64,000 nucleotides of DNA from assembly GCA_963978545.1 (NCBI GenBank), contig OZ021723.1, positions 96,984,002 to 97,048,001 on the forward strand, in the 5' to 3' direction. Source of the DNA: Linyphia triangularis (lineage: Eukaryota; Arthropoda; Arachnida; Araneae; Linyphiidae). Below the pieces are notes generated by a model that saw only the letters and a list, made by a program, of their open reading frames with translations, had not been told where the DNA came from and searched no databases. Of the stretch, positions 1-11,501 are shown one piece after another; the first letter of the stretch is position 1, and each line of letters begins with the position of its first letter. The position numbers and the translations under genes are program-made.

Positions 1-428
1 AAGTTTTTTGCCAAAGTAAGAAAAATGTTACGTTGAACTCCGCTTAAGGGGCAAGTTTAAACATTCACAGGAGTATGTTGTAACAGGGGTTAAAGATGAG
101 AAATTGCTAGAAGAAATTGATTTATTTACCAACATGAGTATGAAGTAATATCTGAATCACAAATAGTGATTCTCAACAAGTGCATAGGTAATAAGCCCAT
201 CCTTTACAGTTTTGCACTTAATCCACTTTTTAATAGGTTTGCTTTTCGAAAAACGGCAGCATATGATATAGATTTCGTCTACTTCAAATTGACAGTCGGG
301 TTAATGTTGTTTTTGATTCTTTCATCTGTCTTTCTAGTTGTAACAAGTTACAACTAGATTCAAAATTTTTGTTACAACTAAACCCAAACCTCTACTTCTA
401 TTTTGAAAAACTTTATATCACAAGTCTC
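1..428. other. No supported feature
   Basis: A+T-rich sequence with short open frames only. I see no splice-bounded coding segment, repeat terminus or RNA-like structure here. Confidence 0.5.
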
Positions 429-432
429 TTAA

Positions 433-695
433 CCCACTGACGGTCATGGTAGTATATTTACGTCATTTGATCCTCAGTTTTTTCAGCAATACACTACATT
501 TTTAAATTTATGAATAAAATTTAAAATAAAATATTTTTTAACTCTTTTTATTATTATGATAGTTTATAATCTATCTAAAACAAAATAAATAAAATAATTT
601 TAAAAAAATATGTATTTGAATTTGAAATATAATTTAAAAATTATTGCAAGGAAAACAACTGTAGAATTTCGCCCATTCCCATGACAGTTAGTGGG
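433..695. mobile_element. TTAA-flanked MITE (263 bp)
   Basis: A short non-autonomous DNA element bounded by TTAA at 429-432 and 696-699. The terminal inverted repeats are CCCACTGACGGTCATGG on the left and CCCACTAACTGTCATGG (read inward from the right), 15 of 17 matching. TTAA duplication plus termini starting CCC is typical of piggyBac-type elements. The interior is A+T-rich and codes for nothing, so it would depend on a transposase elsewhere. Kolobok elements also use TTAA, so the superfamily is an inference. Confidence 0.75.
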
Positions 696-699
696 TTAA

Positions 700-1253
700 A
701 CCTTACTTTTCTTGTTACGGGTTTCGTCCTATATTTGAATGACTTTTTATTTGTAGTCAACTATATGCAATTTCAAAAATTCTAAAGAATTAAAAAACTA
801 CTAGCCTCAACAAAGCTCAAAATTTTAAATTGCGTGCAATATTCACTGATAGCGTTTTGTTTTCTTATTCAACACGACACGTACCTCTGATAATATGAAT
901 TTTGGCGCCATATGGTGATTATAGGGAAAGTTTAGTTCTGAAACTAAAATCTGTTTTTCTAGACCAGGTCTCACCTAATAGAGATACTACAGATTTGTCA
1001 TTCAAAAGGCTTCAAAACTGAAGTATAGTATAAAACAGAAACAATAAAATTTTAAATATCGTACCAAAAAATTATTGCTTTTTTAGCTACATCATGTTAA
1101 AAAAAAAACGTACTAATGACCAATTTAGCATGTGTAAAAATAAAATTAAGGTCATTGTATCGGACCACTTAATGTTATCATGTACTCATAAATTGCTTAG
1201 ATATATATTGAATATGTTTTTTTTTTAATTCTCCATCAATTAAGTATCTGTAC
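700..1253. other. No supported feature
   Basis: Unique-looking A+T-rich spacer between a MITE and a solo LTR. I see no convincing open frame or terminus. Confidence 0.5.
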
Positions 1254-1257
1254 ATAC

Positions 1258-1991
1258 TGTTGGGTGGCTGGGTTTGAAAGATTTGAAGCCAAAGCAGATC
1301 AAGACTTGCAGAAATTTATTCCGATATAACTCTTCGCAGATTCTCTTACAACTCCAGAACATCTCGTTCTAGTAGACTCAATACAGCTCTTTTCACAACA
1401 ATAGAGCACAAAACAACAGTTAAAAACTTGACAACACAACTGCTCAAATCGCTGCAAAAGACAATGCAATACATTTCATTTTCGGAAATCTCTGAATGCT
1501 CGCTGAGAGACAGCTAACTCAGTATCTCAACTCGGTAATTTCAGTCAACTAACGGACTCAACTCACTCAGTCACCCGCTCTCTTTGGCTTATATAGGAAA
1601 GTTAAACCTTCATGAATCTTCTAGAGATAGATATTTGGAGAACTTTCCAGATCGTAGTCGAAAAGTCCTATACATGTACATGGGGACCGAAAATGTCGCC
1701 AAATGGTCGCCAAATTTGGCGACAAAAATTAGTTGCCAAAACAGTCGCCAACTTGGCTCTCTCTCGCCAATTTTGAGAGATTGCCATTACCTTAATGTTA
1801 AATAGCTTACTTCTTGTAAAACTCGCTTCCATGCGTTATCTCTGTAAAACTCGTTTATAGCATTAATAAACACATGCAGGAAAGCGAAGTTAATACGTAC
1901 TATTGCACTGCCTTATGCGAAATGTACGTACATTTCCTATTTACCAAATTAACACTACGAAATATTTACAAATATACAAAAATTCGTAACA
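1258..1991 (-). mobile_element. Solo LTR, family LTR-A copy 1
   Basis: A solo long terminal repeat in minus orientation, read as TGTTACGAATTT at 1991 to ...CCCAACA at 1258, with canonical TG/CA ends. It is flanked by an exact 4-bp duplication, ATAC, at 1254-1257 and 1992-1995. The minus strand carries a TATA-like box (complement of ttatatagg, 1589-1597) and an AATAAA signal (complement of tttatt, 1315-1320), in the order expected for U3-R-U5. No gag or pol is adjacent, so the internal part was probably lost by LTR-LTR recombination. A second copy lies at 40058-40808. The 4-bp duplication fits Ty3/Gypsy or Bel-Pao; the superfamily is unresolved. Short open frames inside are by-products. Confidence 0.85.
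1589..1785 (-). promoter_or_regulatory. LTR-A U3 promoter: TATA box plus CGCCAA cluster
   Basis: On the minus strand the TATA-like box at 1589-1597 is preceded, about 100-190 bp upstream (roughly 1694-1780), by repeated CGCCAA/TTGGCG motifs, one forming the palindrome CGCCAAATTTGGCG. The cluster sits in the U3 enhancer position and recurs in the second LTR-A copy. The motif resembles E2F-type sites, but any binding factor is speculation. Confidence 0.5.
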
Positions 1992-1995
1992 ATAC

Positions 1996-2431
1996 AATAT
2001 ATTTGTAATTATATATAAAATGCTTCTTTATATTCCTCAGGTTTTAACAACAGTCAATTTATACTTAAACTCAGAGTCTGGTAAATATTTCGTGTTTAAT
2101 ATACGTACTTGATGACTGCTCATCGCTCTTTCATGCAATACAGCTACTAAATATTGTGTAATTTATACAGAAAGCAATTCACTAATGCCTTAATTATGCA
2201 GTTCGAGTGAATGATAAGTTAACATGCACTTAACATTTCTCTTGGGGTTATTCATAAATGTCACTGATCTGAAGAATGTATAAATGAATTATTTTAATAG
2301 GTTGAATCGCGCTGTTGAAGAGAGAATGTTTTAACAATGACTTTCTTATCGATTTAATATTAGTACTCATTTCTATTGCACTTGATCAAATTTAATCAAA
2401 TATTATTTCTAGAAAAGTTTCAATTATGCAT
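1996..2431. other. No supported feature
   Basis: A+T-rich spacer; no open frame, terminus or RNA-like structure could be supported. Confidence 0.45.
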
Positions 2432-2555
2432 GACATTCTTAACTTATTAATGATTTCGGTATGATTCCTTTAATACTGGATTGTGATGCACCAGACATTC
2501 TTAACATATTAATGATTTCGGTATGATTCCTTTAATACTGGATTTTGATGCACCA
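2432..2555. repeat. 62-bp tandem duplication
   Basis: Two adjacent 62-bp units (2432-2493 and 2494-2555), starting GACATTCTTAAC and ending GATGCACCA, differ at only two or so positions. The near identity points to a recent local duplication. Confidence 0.9.
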
Positions 2556-2578
2556 TATACAAATGTAAGCTTTTATTA

Positions 2579-3125
2579 AATCCTTGATATTAACTCCGAT
2601 TTTGTGTGTGTGTGTGTCGATAGTGGCCAAAATTGAGGAGTAATTAGCCCCCTTGCCTTCATCCAAGTGGGCTGAAACTTGGCAGATTGATTCGATGTCG
2701 ATGACAATGCATTCTATTAAATTTGGCGGCTGTAGCTGTCACTGAAGGTAGCTTTTACGGAATGCAAATAACCAACTTACCGTCATCCAATCGTGCTAAA
2801 ATGGCATTTGTCTGATCGTTGAAGAAACTCTTTCCTGTTGCCAAAATTGTTTTAATAGATAAAAAATAAAATTGGTTTAATCAGAATAAATAAAAGATAT
2901 TTGGATGTGAGTGAGTAAATTCAAAGTCATTTTCAATTAATAAATTGTGAAAAGTAGTTACCGCATATTTTGCTAAAAAAGATGGTGTTTGCATCTAAGT
3001 TTAAATTTTAAAAACAAGCACACGCTGGTCCAAGAACCTTCGCTTTGTTAATCAATATAAAAACTGGCAATGCATGCAAAGGATTTGTATTGAAAACTTT
3101 GTTTTTATGTGTTTTATTATTTTTA
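2579..3125. repeat. Dispersed repeat R1, copy 1
   Basis: Similar over its whole length to 12751-13560 in the same orientation, with shared blocks such as ACTCCGATTTTGTGTGTG, CTTGCCTTCATCCAA and TTAATCAGAATAAATAAA. It contains a short (TG)n run near 2600. Both ends are fuzzy and no inverted repeat or poly-A tail could be fixed, so its class is unknown. It preserves the uninterrupted version of the site occupied by a MITE in copy 2 (near 2810). Confidence 0.7.
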
Positions 3126-3227
3126 TATTACTTTTATAGAACGTTTCCATTTTGACGTAAAAATTTTACTTGTACAAAACATTTACAGGTTACCAATGCT
3201 GTATCATTAAGATTAAATAATATACAA

Positions 3228-4235
3228 TAGGGTGGACCGAAAAAATTTGGAAACATTTTTTAGAACCATTTAACGTAATAGGTATCGAAAGTTGCCTTAT
3301 GATACCAGTAAATAGCACATTTTTTTTTCAAAAAAATATATTAATATCTTGAGGTCTCTACCAGCCAATATATTTCACTGTACTTGATAAACGTAAAAAG
3401 GGGTCAGAGTTTTCCGAGTTCCAAAAATAAAATTTCCAGCTGAAGACTATACCAATTTTATATATAAAGATATGTGTGTTGACACTTCTCCAACAAATCT
3501 GGAAAATATTTAAAATGATGAACTAAAGAATTTTTTAAAAATGAAAAAAAAAAAAAAATCCAGACATTCATTTGTATCCCTGTCATATTCAAGCTGTAGA
3601 TCGTTAAATAAAGCTAATGAATGAAGTTTCTGTTATTGGATCAGAAAATCGTGATGGATTTGTCAGAGCAACTATGAAGTCACGAGGAACTGTACAAAAA
3701 TGTGACAGTAAAAAGAATTTCAATGTTACATCATTTTAATTCCTTTTTAATTATTTTGTTATTGTAATTCTTTTTAATAAGGCAACATTTTAGTTTCTTT
3801 TAATTATTTTATCGTTTTTGCTATACATTTTTTATTTACTTGATTAAAATAAAACTCAGTAAAACCCAATTGAAAATATTAGATTTCTACAACTTAATCC
3901 CTATTTTAAATGGATGGTAGAGCCCTCAAGATCTGTTTTATTTATAAAAAATTATATATGTTTTTTTATTTGTGTTATTAAGGAATTGTGTTGTATCGTT
4001 ATAGCTGTAAAAAAAAATTTCTTAGTTAAAATAGAACTCAACAAAAGCCCTTTAAAAATATTCGATTTGGCCATCTTAATCTCCATTTTTATTGGCCGGT
4101 AGAGACCTCAAGATTTATTTTAATTGTAAAAAGTTATTTATCATTTTATTTTAGTGATAAAGGAGCAACTTTTGAGTGCTATTATTTTTCTTAAAAATGA
4201 AATATTTTTTTTCACATACTGCGACGGCCCACCGT
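3228..4235. mobile_element. DNA transposon remnant with 10-bp target duplication
   Basis: The element begins TAGGGTGGACCG and ends CGGCCCACCG, so its ends are short imperfect inverted repeats. An exact 10-bp direct repeat, TAATATACAA, lies outside both ends (3218-3227 and 4236-4245). About 140 bp at each end pair loosely, including ATCTTGAGGTCTCTACC (near 3350) against its complement near 4100. Two internal direct units of about 180 bp (from about 3845 and 4025) repeat the same blocks. No transposase frame is present. A 9-11 bp duplication suggests a Mutator-like superfamily, but I cannot confirm this. Confidence 0.65.
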
Positions 4236-4413
4236 AATATACAACCGCAAACATATACATTGTGTTTTTAAAGTGCACAGTAAATTAGTATTTGATTTTA
4301 TATTTATCAACAAAAGTACAACAAATCTAGATTAATCTTATATGCTTATTACTTAAAACACGTTTCGAATTAAAAATATTACGCCGAAGATCTTACATCA
4401 AATTCATATTTTG

Positions 4414-4593
4414 AGCCGACCAAACGGTATAGTGGTTAGCGTGCTGGCTTCTAGACCGCGAGGTTGCGGGTTCGAGTCCCGTGTTAGGCATGGGTGTTTG
4501 TAAATGTATATTGGCTTGTCTAATGATGAATGTTTCGGCGCAGTATAGCCCTCGTGTTGCTGACGGCGCCAGATAATCTGAAAAACAACAAAA
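4414..4593 (+). mobile_element. SINE-1 copy 1 (tRNA-derived SINE)
   Basis: A tRNA-derived short retroposon. The 5' head holds an RNA polymerase III A box (TAGTGGTTAGCGTG from 4430) and a perfect B box (GGTTCGAGTCC, 4469-4479); the body carries the shared block TGTTGGCTTGTCTAATGA and ends GGCGCCAGATAATCTG plus an AAC-rich tail. The insertion is framed by an exact 15-bp duplication, CAAATTCATATTTTG, at 4399-4413 and 4594-4608. The head loop CTTCTAG would place TCT in the anticodon position, so an arginine tRNA parent is possible but unproven. Movement would need a LINE enzyme in trans. Confidence 0.93.
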
Positions 4594-4608
4594 CAAATTC
4601 ATATTTTG

Positions 4609-6504
4609 TACTTTGCTATCCTATTGGAGTTACACATCTAAAGAACTGCAATATAGACAAGTTTTAAACTTCTTTAAAAAATTATATCCTTCCATTTTTT
4701 CCAACATAAAAAAACAAACGTAAAAAAAAAAAAAAAAAAAAAAAACTCGAAATCATCAAAGAGGCTGTCAGGCTGTCATCAAGTTATGACAACAACAACA
4801 ACAAAAAATCCATCCAAACTCTTTGAAGAGAGAAAAAGCAACTGGAAACAGGCAATGAGATGAACGAATACCGGAAAGGTTTCTTCAAGCGCATCTTTTT
4901 CAATTTCATAGATTGGATAGCAATTTCGTGTTTCCAGACAACAACTAGAAAAAGTTCCCGGTAATATAAAGACAACAACGGAGATTACGCTTAGTTTTCC
5001 CAGGTCCTTCCACTTTGTTACCAGATATTAAAGCTTGTTATTCGCTGTTTTGTAGCAACGAATCTAAATCCTCCCCCTTTGGGCCTAAAAAAAAAAAAAA
5101 AAGGGTTATTTGAAGAACGCAATTTTTGAGTCTGGTGGCGAAACGTGGGTGAGGAAGGCAGGATTGAAATGTAAGCTTCTTTTCTCGAAGGTGGGAGTTG
5201 CGTACAGAATGATCTAGACGGTCTGCTTATTAGTGTAATTGCGTTTCGTAAATATATATAGAGCTTTTATTAAATTTGATATTCGATTGCTTTAGAATTC
5301 TAATGTGTTTATTAACAGGGAGATATAAAAGTATCTGATATCTTAATAATATAGAAATTGGGGATTTGTCCTGCACTTCCATAGGAGCCCATGTCGAATT
5401 CAACAACTTTGGGGGGCATTTCATTTAATAACCAAATCAGTTATCATTCTGAAACCTTCACAATGTAATGTTTGGATTATTTTATATACTTTAATACAAG
5501 GTTTTTGTTATTTTTTGAAAAAATTTAAAAATTATGACTTTTTAAAAATATATTTAATGTTAAAATTTTAAATGTATGTTAAAATTTTCGACATTTTTTT
5601 TTTCTTTCTTTTTATTAAAGTATGATACTTATCATTTATTTCAAGAGTACTTAAATACGGTAGAGAAACATGTATGAAAAGCAATCAGGCTATGAATTTA
5701 AAAAAACATGATTTATATGATTACATTTTGTTTACTTAAAAGGTTATTAAAAAAACTTTAAAATAAGATATAATTACAAATAAAGTTTCATTTTAAAGAG
5801 AAGAATTTAAATTAAAATAAACAATAATAAACACAAAATCAATAATTTGAAAAAAATTCATGTGCATTACCTCCTTAAGTTTAATACAATGTACAATGCG
5901 AGTTTTAGATAAATTAATACAATTTTTTTTTTCAGCTAAGCATTAAAAAAAATTTAATTATTAGTTTTTACGTTGAAAAATAGTTTTACTTAGCCTGAAT
6001 AAACGTAATTACACAGATGAACAGTGCCTTTGGCTCAGAGGTTAATTGAAGGAGATGATTTTTTCTTGTGTTGGAGTGATATTAGTGGAAAACATAGGTT
6101 CATTATGTAAGATTTTTTTTCATTAATGAATATTTACTGTTGGGAAGACCGTTAAAAATGGTTTTTATGTTATTATTATTAATAAAATTGTGTTTCTCAA
6201 ATATTGATGCCGAAGTAAATCTTGCTATAATTACGGTACTAACACACATTGGAATAATTGTTCTTAAAATTTAAAACTAAACTAAGAAATGTTTTCGCAT
6301 TCAATTGATTGTTTGAAAACAGATTTTCAAAAGAAAATGTTTTATTTGATGAAATGTAGTCAATTAATTAAAATGTGATATTTTAACTAAGCGGCACCTG
6401 TCATAATTTTTTTTAATAATTTTAAATTTTTGGTATCAAGCACTATAACTTACAACTACCGACCTTCTATGATAATCTAAAACGCATTTAATAGTAGAAT
6501 TGTG
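4609..6504. other. Gene-free A+T-rich stretch
   Basis: Contains a 24-base A run at 4722-4745 and many T-rich runs. Open frames here are short, low-complexity and start at random; I see no exon-like segment or element terminus. Confidence 0.45.
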
Positions 6505-6850
6505 TGCGATTTTAATCAAAATCGTTAGAACCGTTTTATAGTAATCATTGACAAACATGATATTTTCAAAGGCAGCTACATTAGGCGCATGAGCGATTTT
6601 AACGAAAACTGTTATGTTAGGTCCCATAGCTATCACAAACCCGCATACCAAATTTGAACATCGTAAATAAAATTCTTCGGGTGTTATGCTGACCACAGAC
6701 ACACACAAGACAGCTATTTTTTCTAGACCACTTTTTCGAAATCCGGATGTTCCAAAACGTAGGGAAATGCCAAAATGGTCTCGAGAAAAAAAAAATCGAA
6801 TTTTTTTTTACCGTAATGCTACACTTTTATTACCCTATGTATACATATGA
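6505..6850 (-). mobile_element. Foldback family FB1, fragment
   Basis: Matches the inner part of the FB1 arm seen at 17053-18337, including blocks around CATGAGCGATTTTAACGAAAA, TTATGCTGACCACA and CATTACCC. Only the centre-proximal half of one arm is present; the outer terminus is missing. The minus strand keeps an open frame of about 50 codons matching other FB1 copies, including CSNLVCG and AMGP, but nothing links it to a known protein. Confidence 0.7.
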
Positions 6851-7793
6851 GTACCTGAAAGTAAAAATCAAAATAGTTTAAAATGTATTTTGAAAATCAT
6901 AAGTAATATTGTGCCAAGTTGCAAAAATTTTAAAGTAAAAAAACAATGTCCATTTCCACTATTTCCAATCTGGGATCCTATAAAACTCAATTCTTCTGTT
7001 TTTCAATGTGCTTATTCTTACATTATTCTGGTGCATTGTTAAATCATTTCAGATAAGATATGTGATAGCCATAGTAATCAGCGATAGTCATGTGATAGTC
7101 ATCAACTTAGTTTAACAAGAGAAAACTCGGAACATACAGTTCAAGGTATCAAGCATTTTGACATTCCAACTTATGTAAGCAAACATGAAATATACTTTAA
7201 AAGAATCGTTCAAAAGTTGAGGAGGACAAAATTAAGTCATCTACATTCTAATCATACATTGCACCCCCGTTTTTTGACTCCATAAAGAACACTCCTCACG
7301 ATTTCAGTATTGAAATGCATTTCACCAGAATATTGGTTTTCCTTTTTTTATATATACTTTTTTGTGTAACTTAACTGTCTGTCAGCGCGAAAGTATCCAA
7401 AATCCCTCTTGATATTTTCCTCCTTGGGCATATTAAATAGCGGGATAGCTTTTCCGTGCGTGGCATTTGGAAAAGAGAGTCATGAAAAGAAAGAGAATAA
7501 GGAAAGAATTGAATATATTCAAAATACGAGTGAATGATTTTGTTGAAGGAAAGTTTATTTTGGAGGCAAAATTGAAGCTTATAAAAGATGATGACCCAAA
7601 TATTTTACATCTGCGATGAATTCGAGATTTTTTTTTTTTTTTTAATTTTTTAATTTTAAATTTTATCTAGTGTTGTGGATCTCCTTAAATTAATTTCCAA
7701 TCTGAAAAGTGGCGAGGATTAGAAAACTTTTAAGACTAGTAAACCTTATTTGTTTGATAAATACAATAAGTTTGAGATACGTAGATCGTTATT
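6851..7793. other. No supported feature
   Basis: A+T-rich spacer with no supportable gene or repeat boundary. Confidence 0.4.
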
Positions 7794-8350
7794 AAATAGG
7801 CACGTAGCTAAAATTTATGTCCTGCACAATAAACAAACCCTTATTAAGGTATACATATACATTAGGAATCGCGAAATTTGACTCAATTCTGCGTTTTTGT
7901 TTTTTGATTTTAAAATATTCCCGAATTCATTACCATTAAAATGATACTATTTTCTTTCTGAGACTCAAATTACTTTTTAAATAGGCACGTAGCTAAAATG
8001 TATGTCCTTCACAAAAAACAAACCCTTATTAAGGTATACATATACATTAGGAATCGCGAAATTTGACTCAATTCTGTGTTTTTGTTTTTTGGTTTTAAAA
8101 TATTCCCGAATTCATTACCATTAAAATGATATTATTTTCTTTCTGAGACTCAAATTACTTTTTAAATAGGCACGTAGCTAAAATTTATGTCCTGCACAAA
8201 AAACAAACCCTTATTAAGGTATACATATACGTTAAGAATCGCGAAATTTGACTCAATTCTGCGTTTTTGTTTTTTGGTTTTAAAATATTCCCGAATTCAT
8301 TACCATTAAAATGATACCATTTTCTTTCTGAGACTCAAATTACTTTTTAA
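7794..8350. repeat. Tandem array, 3 x 185 bp
   Basis: Three head-to-tail units begin AAATAGGCACGTAGCTAAAA at 7794, 7979 and 8164, an exact 185-bp spacing. They differ at only a few bases each (for example CATTAGGAATCG versus CGTTAAGAATCG in unit 3). The length is in the range of satellite monomers, but three copies alone do not show a satellite. No open frame crosses the units. Confidence 0.95.
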
Positions 8351-9249
8351 TTACAGTAGGTTTTGTGAATCTTTTTTGTATCACGTTCATTAATGTAGTA
8401 AATTTTAAAAGCGTTTTCTGAAGAATGAAATTTTGGTGTTATGTGACTTTACGCCAACGGTCATAACTTCATAATAAATTGTCCGATTTACAAAATTCTA
8501 ATTTTTTTTTGTAGAAAATAGTTGTGAATGTGTTTCCTATTGAGAATCTAATACATATTGTTATAAACACATTTTTTATGCATATTTTGATCTTAATTTT
8601 GTGTTAAAAACTATGTATTTCTTAAAACTTTTTATTTTAAAACTTATAATTAAATAAATATTGAATCCGAATTCGAAATTCTCCATAGGAACATGCGTCA
8701 ATATAATATCTCTTATTTGCAATAAAAATAATACCTCTAAGTTAATTACAGGTCTATTTATGTATGTTCTAATAATGTCCTAAATAATCACTTTAATTGC
8801 AATTAACTGATATAAAAATTGACGGGAAAAAAAGTTTATATATAAAAATGCATCATTTTTAATTCTGATATACTGCCAAAAAGTTTGAAATTATAACTTA
8901 AAATTAAAGAAAATATTCTCAATTGTGTATGTATACCTTAAATAAGCCACTACATAAAATAAATTATCTGTAATGGCTATCAGTTTAAAAGTGAAAGAAT
9001 TGCTTCATTTTTGTTGGATGGATGTATTTTATCTATGAATGAATAACATCAGAAAATATAAATTTCAATTCAGTTCAGTTCAATAAATTGTACTTCAACT
9101 GTCCGAATGTCTGATTTAATACAACAGTTCGAGACTTCTATTACGAGATGGGTGACAAGCAATTAAAAACCCAGTATGAGTAAGCTATGTATATCTTTTT
9201 CACTAAAAACCAAGGAGAATGAGTGAAACTATAGAACTTTCATTACAAG
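8351..9249. other. No supported feature
   Basis: A+T-rich spacer without recognisable genes, termini or arrays. Confidence 0.4.
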
Positions 9250-9549
9250 AAAAAAACTAGGGGTGTGGAACATTGCACAATTTTCAATTACACTTAATAC
9301 TGGTCACTGGATTAATGTTTTGCCATGTTTTAAGTTACTGCGTTCATTTTCATGTGTTCATTAATTTTAAAAAAGTAGCAAGTTTGGCGATATTTTTGGC
9401 GACAATTATTACATTGGTAAATAAGGCCACTCTGCAAAGAGCTAACTGATGGTTTTTATAAGACACGAGTAATTCACCTACGGTGTATTACTTTCAATTA
9501 CCCATATGTATACATAGGGTAATGAAAGTATAGCATTCGGTAAAAAAAA

Positions 9550-9586
<37 letters not shown>

Positions 9587-10273
9587 ATTTCTCCACGATT
9601 TAGAACATCCTGATTTCATAAAAGTGATCTAGAAAAAATGTATGTCTGTGTGTGTATGTGGTCAGCATAACTCACGAACAAATTGACCTACGATATTCAA
9701 ATTGGGTGAGCGAGTTGGTGGTAGCCATGGGACCTACCGTTAAGGTTTTCGACAAAATCGCGCATGCGCTTAAGGTAGCTGCCATTGAAAAAAATCACTT
9801 TTTTCAGTAATTGTTAAAAAACGGCTCTAACGATTTTGTTCAAAATCGATGTGGTAATGCCTCGTAAGGAAACATCCCCACCACCAAAATTCCCGTAAAA
9901 ATGCTTTAATAGCGTAAAAAGTGGAAAAACGAATCCCTTTAACACAGAGTTCTCTTTCCTTGAGCATACCTCATCCACGATCGTTTTTTTTTTTTTTTTT
10001 TTTTTTTTTTTTCTTCTTTATCTTTGCACAGTTTCACTTACAAGAAAAGATAATATAAGAATTATCGATAAGCATAACGCCAAGTCCCATTTTTTCGATT
10101 TTTTTTTTTTTTTTTTTTAAGACTGTTACAAGAATTATCACAAAAAATATCGCCAAACCGGCAATTTTTTCTAAGTGACTCATGAAAATATAAAAAATGA
10201 TAAATTACACAAATCTACATCAGCAATATAGTGTAGCTGAAAGCTGTGCGATGTTTCAAACCTCTAGTTTTTT
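9250..10273. mobile_element. Foldback element FB1, asymmetric copy
   Basis: The ends are inverted copies: ACTAGGGGTGTGGAACATTG from about 9257 and the complement of a similar block at about 10235-10268. The right arm (about 9500-10273) is full length; the left arm has been cut to about 240 bp. The centre near 9500-9520 is the palindromic join around CCCATATGTATACATAGGG. Long T runs at 9554-9584 and 9984-10012 belong to the right arm. A plus-strand frame from about 9640 stays open for about 50 codons and matches the frame in other copies. No transposase is visible and no duplication could be fixed because of flanking A/T runs. Confidence 0.8.
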
Positions 10274-11462
10274 AAAGTATTTATCAGTTAATTGTGAATG
10301 TGGAAAAATCATGATAATACTATTATTTTAATTATTTTAAGAGAACGAGATTAGCTGAGAAAACTAAATCAACTTTCTCCAAATTTTAAATTTGTCTTTC
10401 ATATGAGTCAATAGCCTTTGATGCAATAGTTTAATGGAACAATATTGATTAACTAAAAATATTTAATTTATTTAAAAGCTAATTCCATTATGGATAAATA
10501 GTATGCCCTTTTCCATAAACACGGTAAAACTAGCATGAGTATCGTTATAGAACCTTTCACTCAATCACAGTCAGTGTCTCTTTAACGTGAGGCAAGAGAT
10601 TTGGAAATCATCCAAAACTAAATATCTTCTAGTTTTCTCAAAGATAAATACCAAGCGGCACTTCGCTTGTCATTATATGACATCCTCATCTTTAGTGAAG
10701 CTTTTGTCGACAGTTTGGCTGAAAATGTATTTCGTTAAGCTTAAATGCCACCAACACACTGAATTTCATTCTTTGCAGAAACTTAGTGTCGTGGTAACTT
10801 TTTGTTCTCTTTTTACTGTAATTTATCATTGTTTCTTTCTCCTTTATTCCATCTTTGAATTATTTATTAATGAGAGAAGTGAAAGTAGTCATTAATCAGT
10901 GTATGAACAATATTTTAAGAATGAGTTTGGTAAAAATGGAAATCTAAATTGAGGTGTGTGGTAAAATATTAATTTAACATGTTGACTTCTAAAACTTATT
11001 ATGACTGCCAGACATGAGTTTGTGGTTTACAATAAACTTTTTGAGTTTTGATTCAAAATTGAAAATGCAATAATAAAAATTGGAACTTGCATATGCTCCC
11101 GTCGATCTTTTTGTCGACGTTCAAAAGTTTGCCAATTGCTGAATTTTTTACTGATGATAAAATGATAAAATAAATTTTGACCTCTTAAATAGCAACACTA
11201 AACTATTTTACTTTAAAATGTTTTATTGATTAATAATAACTATGATTTGTGAATAAAATAAAAATAGTTTATTTAGATTAGGTGTTTTATTTCGGAATAA
11301 AATTCAAAATAATAGTTGAACATAAGTATTACAAAATTTCAATTACCTCTATCAATAAAAAAGTAATGTTTTCTAAATGCTCTCCTATTCAAATTAACTA
11401 GCAAAGCTAAGAAAAGGATAATTCTTATGATACCAAAGCGAATGACGATTGACTACTCTATG
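10274..11462. other. No supported gene
   Basis: The longest open frame (10587-10895, plus, 102 codons) is A+T-rich, has no motif and no splice or conservation support. I do not call it a gene. Confidence 0.4.
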
Positions 11463-11501
11463 TGACGTCATGCAGTTAGTGCGAAGGCTTTCTTATATAG
11501 G
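11463..11501 (+). promoter_or_regulatory. Possible core promoter: CRE site plus TATA box
   Basis: A perfect TGACGTCA (CREB/ATF-type site, 11463-11470) lies about 25 bp upstream of TTATATAGG (11494-11502), an arrangement seen in RNA polymerase II promoters. The following 200 bp is less A+T-rich and holds a 62-codon frame from 11530, but no recognisable product. The TATA block resembles the one in LTR-A, so a transposon promoter is an alternative. Confidence 0.25.

Noticed and set aside
4415..4490. Functional tRNA gene at SINE-1 heads
   Set aside because: A and B boxes are present but the acceptor stem does not pair, the sequence continues into a constant SINE body, and eight dispersed copies with target duplications show retroposition.
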